Of a stretch of DNA of 64,000 nucleotides, positions 26,821 through 36,254 are shown one piece after another. Each line of letters opens with the position of its first letter. Position 1 is the stretch's first letter. The translations under genes were made by a program, and so were the position numbers. Under the pieces are notes generated by a model. The model worked only from the letters and a program-made list of their open reading frames with translations, ran no database searches and was not told the DNA's origin. This stretch comes from Mimachlamys varia. Lineage: Eukaryota > Mollusca > Bivalvia > Pectinida > Pectinidae. The DNA lies in NCBI GenBank assembly GCA_947623455.1, contig OX392536.1, positions 9,543,282-9,607,281 of the forward strand, given 5' to 3'.

Positions 26821-26877
26821 CTAAACATATCCTCGATATCCAAGAGTTACGCTCACCTAAGCTTTATAACTCCTGAG

Positions 26878-27083
26878 CCCAGTTGTTCAAAAGATGATTA
26901 GCTTAATCACTATATAACAATATTTTTCACCCTTTAATAGTTCTGTCAATGTACAAAGTGTAATGCCACATTTTTTTTGCATGTACATTTACTGTATTAA
27001 ACATTTAAAAGTTGTAAATGGTTTGGTTTTAAAGTTACAGAAGAAATGAAATTTGCAATAATCAGCTTTTGAACAACTGGGTT
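26878..27083. mobile_element. MITE with CCCAGTTGTTCAAAAGATGA ends (copy 1)
   Basis: The left end CCCAGTTGTTCAAAAGATGA continues to TTAGCTTAATCA. The right end is the inverse (AATCAGCTTTTGAACAACTGG). The interior contains CTGTCAATGTACAAAG. Related copies are at 57423-57660 and 63196-63442. Confidence 0.7.
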
Positions 27084-27290
27084 CAGGACATCCTCGGTAT
27101 CCAGGGGTTACGCTCTCCACACCCCTCGAATCATCCGCGATACACAGGGTTACTCTCACGTACGCTCCCTATACCCCTGGACTCATCCTCGATATCCAGG
27201 GGTTACGTTCACTTTCGCTCTCTACAACTTCGATATCCAGGGATTACGTTCAACTTCGCTCCCTACACCCCTGGACTATGTCATGGCAAA
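27084..27290. repeat. Tandem copies of the CCTCGATATCCAGGGGTTACG terminus
   Basis: Four imperfect copies of a motif of about 50 bp (CATCCTCGGTATCCAGGGGT then TACGCTC then CTACACCCCTGG) follow one another. They look like repeatedly duplicated ends of the TIR element at 25436-25770. Confidence 0.6.
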
Positions 27291-28089
27291 ACTGAAGGCA
27301 TGCTCGGGTAAAAAATGACCAATCGATTGGTTACGTGCCTGCCAAAGACTTTAAAGCCTGTCATTTTTTACCGTTATCCATCAGAGAGTAGAACCAGTCT
27401 TCTTGTTTCACCATCAAGGTAGAGTATTCTTATTTTACCCCCTTTTCCCCCAAATTTAATTAGGGCCTTGCCACCTCCATATCTCCGCAAACCACAAATA
27501 GAATGTGTGTCGCAAATATCATTCATTTTTGTCATCCAAAGGTCAAAGTCTCAAACTTTAGTTTTTTCATGAGGCCCCCTTATTGTCACACATATTCGTT
27601 TCCGCTCCATAACTGTGTAACCTGTATCATAGCTGCATAGAAGAGTGATGAAACTTGTCTTCAAAAGTCAAGGTAAAACAATTTGGGATTTTCAAGAGAC
27701 CCTTTATTGTGAAGCACATACTTCTGTGTTTTATAATGTTATGTATAAACTGTCATAGTATAGAGCAAGGAAACTTTGCATAATAATTACTAATTATTTG
27801 ATGTAATTATTTAATATCAGTGGCGGGTCAAGGGGGTTTCCATTGATTCCAGCCCACCACCCCCCACAGCATTTTTACAAAGAAAAAAAAATTTGAAGCG
27901 TTTTTTTCCCATATACGGTCTAATTTTATAGTTTCTGTTTTATAAGTTCATATCCTAAATGTATATAATATGTATACATGTATTTGTTTCTGACCTGAAA
28001 TTTACGGTTGCCCCCCTTTAAATATTTATGTCGCAGGTGAAAATGTGTTAAATGATATGATAATGACAGGGTATCATGTTGTTTTTTCA

Positions 28090-28382
28090 GCTAAAAATGA
28101 AACAACCATTTTGTTCATTTCAAAATTCATAATTATCTTGATGGAGAAGACGTGTGAAACTAAAAAAGTGTATTTTTATTTATTTTACAACATTTATGAA
28201 AAAAGGTAAATCGCGCTTGCTGGCATGGATGTTTTCAACTCAAATATGAAACAACCATTGTTTTTTTTTTTTTTTTTTTGTTTGTTTTTTTGAATTCATG
28301 TCTTTTATCTGAATGAAGAAGACATTTTTAAACTAAAAAAAAAAACATTTTATATTTAACAACATTTATGAAATAGGTGAAA
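28090..28382. repeat. Two-copy tandem duplication, about 150 bp
   Basis: Two blocks share the order ATGAAACAACCATT, then a GAAGAC stretch, then AAACTAAAAAA, then AACATTTATGAAA. The right block contains a T-rich run at about 28258-28278. Confidence 0.6.
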
Positions 28383-28388
28383 TCAGGC

Positions 28389-28541
28389 ATGTTGACCCGG
28401 ATGTTAGCGCACGGATTAGTACCCGGAGAAAACCCTCCTGGTCGGACAGGTGACCCATAGCGTTTGAAGACCTATCTGGAATTCGAACCCCGATTGCATT
28501 GGTGAAAGACATCCGCACTATCCACTGTGACAACCGGCAAA
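28389..28541 (-). mobile_element. tRNA-derived SINE (copy 1)
   Basis: On the minus strand an A-box-like CACAGTGGATAGTGCGG is followed by a B-box GGTTCGAATTCC, then GGGTTTTCTCCGGGTACTAA and a tail with GCTAACATCCGGG. The stretch does not fold into an intact tRNA. A related, more diverged copy lies at 62825-62990. Confidence 0.65.
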
Positions 28542-29089
28542 CTTATTGTTTAACTTGATAAACAAAAGCATACATATTTTAAAGCATGTATGTCGAAAAA
28601 GTATGTATAGAAAATGTACTTTACTGAAATAATCATTCTACAGCTAGTATTTACACTTAACATTAAAAACTCAAAAACAAATGGTTACAAAAGCAGACAA
28701 AAGAAGTCATAATGTTGGAAGATTTTTTTTCAAATTAAAAAAAAAAGTTTTAAAATAACTGGAAGAAAATAAACAGCAATCACGTGTTTGCTTTGCGATA
28801 AACCGGACACCGTCAATCCGAATTTTGTTTGATGAAAATGATTCTCTACAAACCGGCCAAAGTATGTAGTCCCTTGTGGTATCTGATTTAGGTATAATAT
28901 ACTGTTTTATATCGCCGAATCTAAAACTGTAATAAAATGGTGTATTTGATTGTTACGCCAAGCAGATTAAAGTCGCATATGTTTAACGACAAAGGTTAGG
29001 CCTCTAGAGCTGTTTTCATGAGTGATGTTTTCAAGCTAACCATTCTCTAGGTCACGGACTGTATATGTCACGCATGTGCACGCGCGTTG

Positions 29090-29097
29090 TGACGTCA
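29090..29097. promoter_or_regulatory. CRE (TGACGTCA) upstream of the distal PP2A-B first exon
   Basis: A perfect palindromic CRE lies 36 bp before the ATG at 29134, in a locally GC-rich stretch (GTGCACGCGCGTTG). The same octamer lies upstream of the proximal first exon. It also occurs at 1666, 33293 and 35194, so on its own it is weak evidence for a promoter. Confidence 0.4.
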
Positions 29098-29133
29098 TAG
29101 CTAGGTTACCTGTTCCACACCAAACACACCACA

Positions 29134-29230
29134 ATGGTGACCTTCCTTAGGCCCATGGATTTGTTACACAAACGCCTGACAGATACCCTCATGCGACCGT
29201 CGTACCCCATGGGATTGACTAATACCGACG
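29134..29230 (+). CDS. PPP2R2A: Candidate alternative first coding exon of PP2A regulatory subunit B
   Basis: An ATG in a good context (CACCACAATGG) opens 32 codons plus one base and ends exactly at GACG/GTAAGC, a strong splice donor. The phase (one base left over) is the same as that of the known-type first exon at 36248-36254. It would join exon 2 at 36365 through a Gly codon (G+GC), giving an isoform of 474 instead of 444 residues. The extension begins MVTFLRPMDLLHKRL and ends YPMGLTNTD; it is basic and contains no domain I recognise. Known PPP2R2 genes use alternative first exons to vary the N-terminus, which makes this reasonable, but the link is inference: no transcript is visible and the exon could belong to another gene. 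Confidence 0.6.
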
Positions 29231-30048
29231 GTAAGCTTTATACCATAGTGTCCCGGGGGGTCGGGGACTGATATAGGTCAGTGCTACCTTCATCATGTAG
29301 TCTTGTACACTTAGTCATACGGTTATGGCATTTGAATTTGAATTTTTCTTATTTGAATTTTTCTAATTTCAAGTTTTACATGATTTGTTATAATCACCGT
29401 TACAGATTGTTGATTGTGTATAAAAATATATCATGTGGTTACTTATATACCGTACATATGTTGGTGAACTCATGTCGCACGTGATGGTAATTACATGCAC
29501 GTGTGTACAGTCCGCGTTTAGATATCTATAAATAGCGTCTGGTCTTACCTATTTTCTTATTAAAATTGCTTATTCTCCGCGACCAGATCGTTCAAACTTT
29601 AGAGGTTTAATAGAAAATCTTCAAACTGTGCTGTTATGTAACAGGTTTAAATTCTGCAATATTATATATACAACGTTTCTGAATGTTAGCAGTAACGTAT
29701 AGCACGTGTCAGCTGTTTTGATCTAGGTAGATCTAGACTGGTTTAACCCAATACCCTCCTCCCCATGCACCTGTAAAGTGTGGGAGAAATATGTTTTTTC
29801 TTTAGAGCGTGAAAACGTTTGCAAATTGAAATAAACTTGACCCTCTTTCAAGGTTACTTTGGTTGAATATGTAAGCATCTTTAAATGACATCTTTTGATT
29901 AATAAACAGACCCAGCTAGGGTGATGATATCTTGACTATCAGTTAATTTGTTCAATTAATGCAAGGCGACATAAATAAAATAGACTAAAATATATTCAAT
30001 GATTGCTTCTGATTGTTTGTTTGGTAATGCTGGGATGAAAAACTACCA
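29231..30048. other. Probable first intron of the distal PP2A-B isoform, start
   Basis: No exon or repeat recognised. If the distal exon is used, this and everything up to 36364 is its first intron. Confidence 0.4.
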
Positions 30049-30050
30049 TG

Positions 30051-30135
30051 ACAGTTTTTAAATAGAATGGCCTTGACCCAGAAAGTGGGTCAAGGCCATA
30101 GAAAGTGGGTCAAGACCATTCTATTTATAAACTGT
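30051..30135. repeat. Hairpin with GGCCTTGACCCA arms
   Basis: Left arm ACAGTTTTTAAATAGAATGG then CCTTGACCCA; right arm TGGGTCAAGACCATTCTATT then TATAAACTGT. An additional short copy of GTGGGTCAAGGCCAT sits in the loop. Confidence 0.7.
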
Positions 30136-30218
30136 TAGTAAATAAAAAAATTATATAGGCCTATATATAAGGAGCAGTCCATTATATATTCTGTAATGGG
30201 CGGCTCCTTATTGTACAA

Positions 30219-30343
30219 ATATATCATGTGTGTCTGTGCAATAGTTCAGAATATTTGAAACGAGGAACTGGTTATCGATCGATGTTCTATTGCACGAGGC
30301 CAAAGGCCGAGTGCAATAGAAATCGGTCGATTACCAGTACCGA
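30219..30343. repeat. Foldback palindrome, diverged copy
   Basis: This is an imperfect copy of the palindrome at 30830-30993. TGTGCAATAG and CGATCGATGTTCTATTGCAC on the left face GTGCAATAGAAATCGGTCGA and TACCAGTACCGAGG on the right. Confidence 0.65.
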
Positions 30344-30347
30344 GGGA

Positions 30348-31035
30348 GTTGCTTGAGTTTCTGTCAGTTGATAATATATATATTTATTTATTACAAAATG
30401 CATTTCTTTTTCCTTAACTATACGCATAAGCTATATTTTGAACCATTTACTAGGGAAATGAACTATTGCACGGCTAAAATGACTATTGCACGGTCACGTG
30501 CGAACTATTAAACACCGCGTGACGTTTCCTACCATTTCAAGCGTCAAAGTCAGTCAGATGTCAATGCTGCCTCAGACGTCAATGCTGCCAGACAACAGGC
30601 ATGGCAACTGCTACAGAAAAGTTGAAATTTGGAGTCGCCAATGAATACGGATTGATATTTTTGTGGTTTTTACGAAGATATCGAATATTAACCTTTTTAT
30701 TTTTTTTTACCTACAAGAAAACACGCGTTACATTATAAAATTGATCTATTATTCTTCAAAAACATGTTAATAAAATAAACAATTTCAGTGATTCAAAGTG
30801 TGTTTTAGTGATTATGTAATAAAACAACTATATCATGGGTGTTTGTGCAATAGTACAGAATATTTGACCCTCGGTACTGGTAATCGATCGATGTTCCATT
30901 GCACGAAGCAGACGGCCTCGTGCAATAGAACATCGGTCGATTACCAGTACCGAGGGTCAAATATTCTGGACTTTTGCACAGACACCCATGATATATTTGT
31001 ATTATATATTATCAACTGACAGAAACTCAAGCAAC
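30348..31035. mobile_element. 688-bp element with perfect 31-bp terminal inverted repeats
   Basis: The ends at 30348-30378 and 31005-31035 are perfect inverted copies (GTTGCTTGAGTTTCTGTCAG and on). The same terminus appears in a small foldback at 33390-33525 and once alone near 53018. The interior holds a long palindrome (30830-30993) and a segment shared with 34477-34620. It has no transposase frame and is non-autonomous. Confidence 0.75.
30830..30993. repeat. 164-bp near-perfect palindrome
   Basis: Arms of about 75 bp (ATATCATGGGTGTTTGTGCA through GGTACTGGTAATCGATCGAT) face their inverse, with a loop of fewer than ten bases near 30910. The transcript could form a long hairpin. Confidence 0.85.
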
Positions 31036-31305
31036 TGTCAGCTAAATGAACTTTCAAGGTCATCGGCGTCAGATGTGTTAAGAATCTTTTAACCGGTTAT
31101 AGTTTGTATTTTTATAACCAAGATTTATAGGTAAGACAAAAAACATAGATGAAGACTTTTGGTTGAACAAGTTAATTCAACTAAATGGTTGTAAACTTCA
31201 TCAAAAGGGTGACATGAAACCAACGTCGACTCCGTTATCAAGTCTTTATACGCCAGACTATCATCTATGACATAGTGTAATAATGGTGGTTGTGTACGTT
31301 GCGCA

Positions 31306-31378
31306 GCAATCGGGAACCGTCGGCACTTTCCGTAAATCATTTTCTCGTTTACGGAAAGTGCCGACGGTTCCCGATTGC
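31306..31378. repeat. Perfect 31-bp inverted repeat with 11-base loop
   Basis: The arms at 31306-31336 and 31348-31378 (GCAATCGGGAACCGTCGGCA and on) are exact inverses around TCATTTTCTCG. A tRNA-like start (GGCGCAGTGGATAGCG) follows directly. Perfect arms imply a young event or conversion between the arms. Confidence 0.9.
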
Positions 31379-32167
31379 GTGGCGCAGTGGATAGCGACCT
31401 CAACTTCACCAACCCGATCAGACGTGCAAAGGTATCCGATCACCAGCCCGATCGACCAGGTAGTCTGCTACATCAACCGACCAAATTAGTAATATAGAGT
31501 TGTCAAATTGGTTTCATAATTGTTGTAAAACATTTTTATACGGAATATTTGTTTCATATCAATTTCGATATCTCTGAAAAAGACTCAATGGGGAATGTAT
31601 TTTTAAAAACCATGTTTTCACACGATTGAAAATGTGGCGAAAAAAATTGGAAGCAAATTATAATCAAAGTATCCGATTTGTACGGAAACGTACATGGACC
31701 TCGACTTGTGAAGAATGTCAGTGTCGACATAACCTATGTAGACTTGACTACATCTAAATTAAGTATCGTCAAGTAACATACACATATGCTGCACCATTTA
31801 ATTTAATAGATACAGTATGCCGAAATTTTTTTTTAACTGTATGATATAGCTGTTTCGTTCTTCTAGGACTCTTCAGTTATGCTAGAGGCCAAAAGTTTGG
31901 AATCGAAATTGTCTAAACTTCATTGGATTGGGTTTTACAAAATTAATAACATGAAAAGAAAATTTGAGACTCAAAACTGGTCAGATGGTCCGGAAAACGT
32001 CACGCTGAAGTTATAGCATTAGGCGTAACGGGTTAGAAATTGTCAGTCACCCATCACTCACTTGTAAATATTTACATACTGATTGTTTCTTCTCTATATG
32101 AATATACCAACTGAAAACAACAAACAATAGACTATGTATGCCGCAATATTTTAGTACCCAGTAGTTT

Positions 32168-32605
32168 GTTCTTGCTACTTGGAGCTGTGAAAGCATTTGA
32201 CAAGGTACCCCCACTGTAACGTTCTTATGAACCTATAGGGAATTAGACAAATACACTGAAATGGGTGTCATCAATTCTTGATAGGTGAAGTATCCGACCA
32301 AATACCAGTATAGTAATTAGCGGGTGGACCACAAGGGTCGGTTCTCGGACCCTTTCTCTCTCTCTTTATTTCTTTCTTTTATAAAAGGCCTTCCAGCATC
32401 TGTTTATAATAAAATGGTGTACCTGAGGGCTGTCATTACCGAGAATAACACAAACGATCTGACTGAGAAAATTATGGGGTGTGAAATTCATCCTGATAAA
32501 TGTGTTCCAATTTCCATTGATGCACGAGCAACCGGCTTTGACAAGCGAACGCTGTACACGTGTAAAACACTTGTAGTACAACCACGGATAAAAACCTCGA
32601 ATTAT
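32168..32605 (+). pseudogene. Decayed LINE reverse transcriptase fragment
   Basis: Read across frameshifts and stops, the plus strand gives KAFDKVP, TLKWVSSIL, then GPQGSVLGP, FIKGLPASV and IHPDKCVPISI. These match, in order, the conserved RT blocks of non-LTR retrotransposons (SKAFDKV, the WI.SFL stretch, PQGSVLGPLLF, the INDLP stretch, FHPDKC). At least three in-frame stops and more than one frame change lie between them, and the FADD catalytic block is not recognisable. It is therefore a dead copy. The 113-codon frame at 32324-32665 is only its 3' part. Confidence 0.75.
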
Positions 32606-33389
32606 TATTATTTCTGGTCATACATGTGCTTCTACTTATTTATTTATGACAGTTATTTTTTATAAACATTTTATTATAAATATATTATTATTATTTCTGG
32701 TCATACGTGTGCTCTACATATTTATGTATGGTAGTTATTAATAAATATATTATTATTATATCTGTACACCGGTCTGAGATACATGGTGATAAGAAGGCGA
32801 AGAATATGTTGGAGATATGATTCTTTTCTAGTCATATCAATAGTCCGACATCTCAAATTTTGGCGTATACGATACCAAAAAGTCACATGAGTCCTACATG
32901 TACATACTGATTCCTTAACTTGGGGCATTATTTGATTTTAAATTTCCTATAGGAAGGCATTTCAACAATCTGATTAAAATACAGATATACAGATCCTCAC
33001 TATTAGTATCGTGTGTAGTAATAGTAATGATTTGTATTTTAACCATATTGGCATTTCAAAAGCTAGGAAAGTTCCCCTTTATTTAAGGTTTTTCCATTAA
33101 CTTTTGTGATGCTTCCCTATGGGATTTTAAAATTCGGCACATCGTCATCAGCACAGGGACCTGAGAATTTGTTACAGCTAGTTTTTGACCTATAATAGGG
33201 TGTTTAGAGTAATTTTACACATTTGGGGGGTTAAGATCAATTTTCGATAAAAATGCCCCCTCAATGGTCATAAAAGCTTTTGAATTTAACAATGACGTCA
33301 GGGGTGACGTCCACTTTGCAGATTTCACCTCAACAACAAAGCATACGGACTACATCTGCACTAGAACAATGTTTAGAAACTCCAATCAC

Positions 33390-33525
33390 ACTTGCTTGAG
33401 TTTGTCAGTAAATACTATATATATATGTGTGAAATGAGCCTCCCATTACATGTAGTAATGTAATGGGCCGCGGCTCCATATATATAAACATTTGTTTTAT
33501 ATACTGACAGAAACTCAAGCAACTG
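33390..33525. mobile_element. Foldback element sharing the TTGCTTGAGTTT terminus
   Basis: Left TTGCTTGAGTTTGTCAGTA and right TACTGACAGAAACTCAAGCAA are inverted. The centre has a second inverted pair around CCCATTAC and GTAATGGG. The ends match those of the 688-bp element at 30348-31035. Confidence 0.7.
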
Positions 33526-34090
33526 TGCTCCAATCAGTTATAAAATGTTCAAAACAAAATTATTGCCATCGGTCAAGTTGTTATGGTATGATGCCATTTT
33601 CAAAATTGGTGGAAATACACTAAAGTCTATGGGATGTTGCCAGGTGCGACATTACTTGTGGTCAGGTACTGTACACCCGATATAATCCGAGATTTTACTG
33701 AGAAATGTGCATTCAAGATAACTTTAGAATAAAGATTCCAATTAACTTAATCACTGGAAGACACTTAATTAATGAAACCAACCGTCTTCAAAAATAGTCA
33801 TTAAAAGCACGTAAGATTGGTATGTGTTGTGTTCTGACCTCACGTGCACATCGCGTGCGTTTTACATCCGTTCACGAGCTCGAGGTCATAAGATTTCCAC
33901 TCAAACGAGTTTCGTTCTGTCGAGTAAACTCGTTTTAACTGATGTAGTGCAATAACTGTGTATAATTTTACTGTTTAATAAGATCCGAAATCCCTATGAA
34001 AATGCGTAATCGTTCGTATAGATATGAACGGCCTACCATACGATGGCCTCCGGTTGTATATACATATTTATTACATAATACAATTGACTT

Positions 34091-34475
34091 AGGCCCAATA
34101 TACGTAACTTCAGGAAATTTTTCGGGATTCGGAAAAATCATGAAAAAAAAATCCAGTTGATAACCATGTAAAAATAAGTCTAAAACGAAGTAAACCTGAG
34201 CGGTAACTAACAAGAAACCATTGACAAAAAATCCAAAGAATTGAATATAAGTCAGGCGGGGCCCACTTCAACAACAAACCGAAGGTAGAAGACAGTTAAA
34301 AATGGACGCGTGTTTACAAATACCGTGTTTCAACTGCTGCTGTACCGGTAACCACGTAAGAATTCATCTTGAATATTGCTGATATCAGTTAATCTTAACT
34401 TAATCTATGACTATAAAAAGTTATTAGGCTTGATTTTCGCTTCAGGTTTTTCCGAAAGTTACGTATATTGGGCCT
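34091..34475. mobile_element. TTAA-type MITE, about 385 bp (copy 2)
   Basis: It is alignable end to end with 6751-7142. The TIRs AGGCCCAATATACGTAACTT and (inverse) AAGTTACGTATATTGGGCCT are better preserved here. TTAA follows the right end; the left flank reads CTTA. It sits against the AATACGCATAAGC sequence that also occurs near 30422. Confidence 0.75.
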
Positions 34476-34476
34476 T

Positions 34477-34695
34477 AACAATACGCATAAGCTATATTTT
34501 GAACCATTTACTAGTGAAATGAGCTATTGCACAGCTAAAATGACTATTGCACGGTCAATTTCAGTGATTCAACGTGTGTTTTAGTGATTATGTAATAAAA
34601 CAAGTATATCATGGGTGTCTGTGCAATAGTCCAGAATATCGACCATCGGTACTGGTAATCGACCGATGTTCTATTTCACGAGGCCGAATATTTGT
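34477..34695. repeat. Second copy of the 30.4-30.9 kb segment, half palindrome
   Basis: ACGCATAAGCTATATTTTGA, GACTATTGCACGGTCA, GTGTGTTTTAGTGATTATGT and TATCATGGGTGTCTGTGCAA follow in the same order as at 30422-30850, but without the roughly 280 bp found there between CACGGTCA and TTTCAGTG. Only one arm of the palindrome is present. Confidence 0.7.
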
Positions 34696-36060
34696 ATAAT
34701 ATATGATATACTGTTGATGCATGACAGACGCTATCCTTCTCTGGAATTATGTTCAAAGCGTACACGAGTGAAAATAATTTTATTCCATAAAAGAACACAT
34801 TGATTATTTTGAAAATATAATTCACTCCATCATTTTTGTTATTTTATAAAGGAAATTGTTTCTCTGCAAAAAGTTCCGATTTTTTCAAGGAAGACAACTC
34901 TTATCCGGATCTAAAGGATCGTAAAACGTAAAATCAATTAATTATAAATCCATTGTGTATATTTTGTTCTATTTCCCACTCTTTATGAATGAAATTTAAC
35001 ATTGTGTCCTGCTTGCTTTAAGCATATAATAGACGGAAATCACTTTTACGCGCGCAATTTCAGAAGAAACCTCTATGTAACTTGTTTTATATTAAATAGT
35101 TAGTTAGCGTGCAATGCTTCTTTTCATTTTTAATTGCTTTAAGTGCTTCCAACAATTGTCTATAATGGACCTTTGGTGGAGTCACAATGTTTATGACGTC
35201 ACAAACGCAATAAATATTAACTCGTGTGTTTCGTAGTGAGTAGGAACGTTTGCAGGTTAATATCACAAAATATGGTCCTCCATGTTACCATATTTTAGCC
35301 AATGAGAATTGAGGAAAGTCCGACCATATATCTCATAGTGTCAAAATCATTCATGTTAAAATTGAAGAAAACTCATTTTTTCGAAAATGTCGGAATGTTT
35401 AGACCGGGACGTGTATACGTATACGTCCCTGGTTTAGATGCTCATATCAACTCTACAGAGATTAAATCTCTTACTTGTAAATATTATGTGAAAGTTTCAA
35501 AGAATTCTGCTGCTAATTGCTACTGGGTGGTGTCCCCTTAAAAGTACATGTATATATATGAACACAGAAATGTTCAATGTACATGTATTACATGGCCATG
35601 GCTATACGTCTCTGATGTACTTGTTTGTATCCATTTTTATCGGTCTTATCCGATTTACGCGCATATATATATATAGTAATGTATAGGTAAATGTGTGATT
35701 GATTCAATCAATCAAAATGTATATGTTTCTATGTAAAGAATATAAGAAGATATACATATAAAATCTCCCCCTGACCTGCGTAGCATCACATGCTTATTTA
35801 TCTATATAGTCTTAGTCCGTGCGGTAGCATGAATTCATTAGCCGCAGCGCTAGCCAGTGCACACGGTACAAACAACTGCTCAGAAAGCCTTGCGATATAT
35901 ATCTACTCTGTCTTCCGATAACTTTGTTATTAACGCTGTTGTAATAAATTGTATGTGTTATCAAACATTTAAAATGTCTTGTGTATATATATCGCTCTAC
36001 TTTCTTTTTCGATGTCTACCACACCCCCTCAACTTTCTTTTTCATATTACCCAAAATTCC
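34696..36060. other. Non-coding stretch upstream of the proximal PP2A-B start
   Basis: A 79-codon open frame (35302-35541) resembles nothing I know. A CRE octamer lies at 35194-35201 and a TATATATATATA run near 35665. Confidence 0.4.
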
Positions 36061-36067
36061 AACGATC

Positions 36068-36254
36068 TGACGTCATATCCTTGAACTTTCGGCCATAGTG
36101 CGCCATATTGATTTGAATGAGCGGGATATACCGCCTGCCATTCCAATGTCATCGAGGAGTAATATAGCCTTTGGTAGACTTTCCAATGAAATGAATGCAA
36201 TTTTATAACAGTATTCTTAATTCTAGGATCCATATTTTCTTCTCGTGATGGCGG
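36068..36254 (+). promoter_or_regulatory. PPP2R2A: Proximal PP2A-B promoter region and first exon
   Basis: A CRE (TGACGTCA, 36068-36075) and a YY1-like GCGCCATATTG (36100-36110) lie upstream of the start codon. The start itself reads GTGATGGCGG, close to the TISU-type short-leader start element that also binds YY1. This fits a TATA-less housekeeping promoter. The transcription start is not determinable from sequence. Confidence 0.45.

Noticed and set aside
35302..35541. Plus-strand 79-codon frame (MRIEESPTIYLIVSKS...)
   Set aside because: No recognisable family, no splice-site support, and stretches like this are expected by chance in 64 kb.
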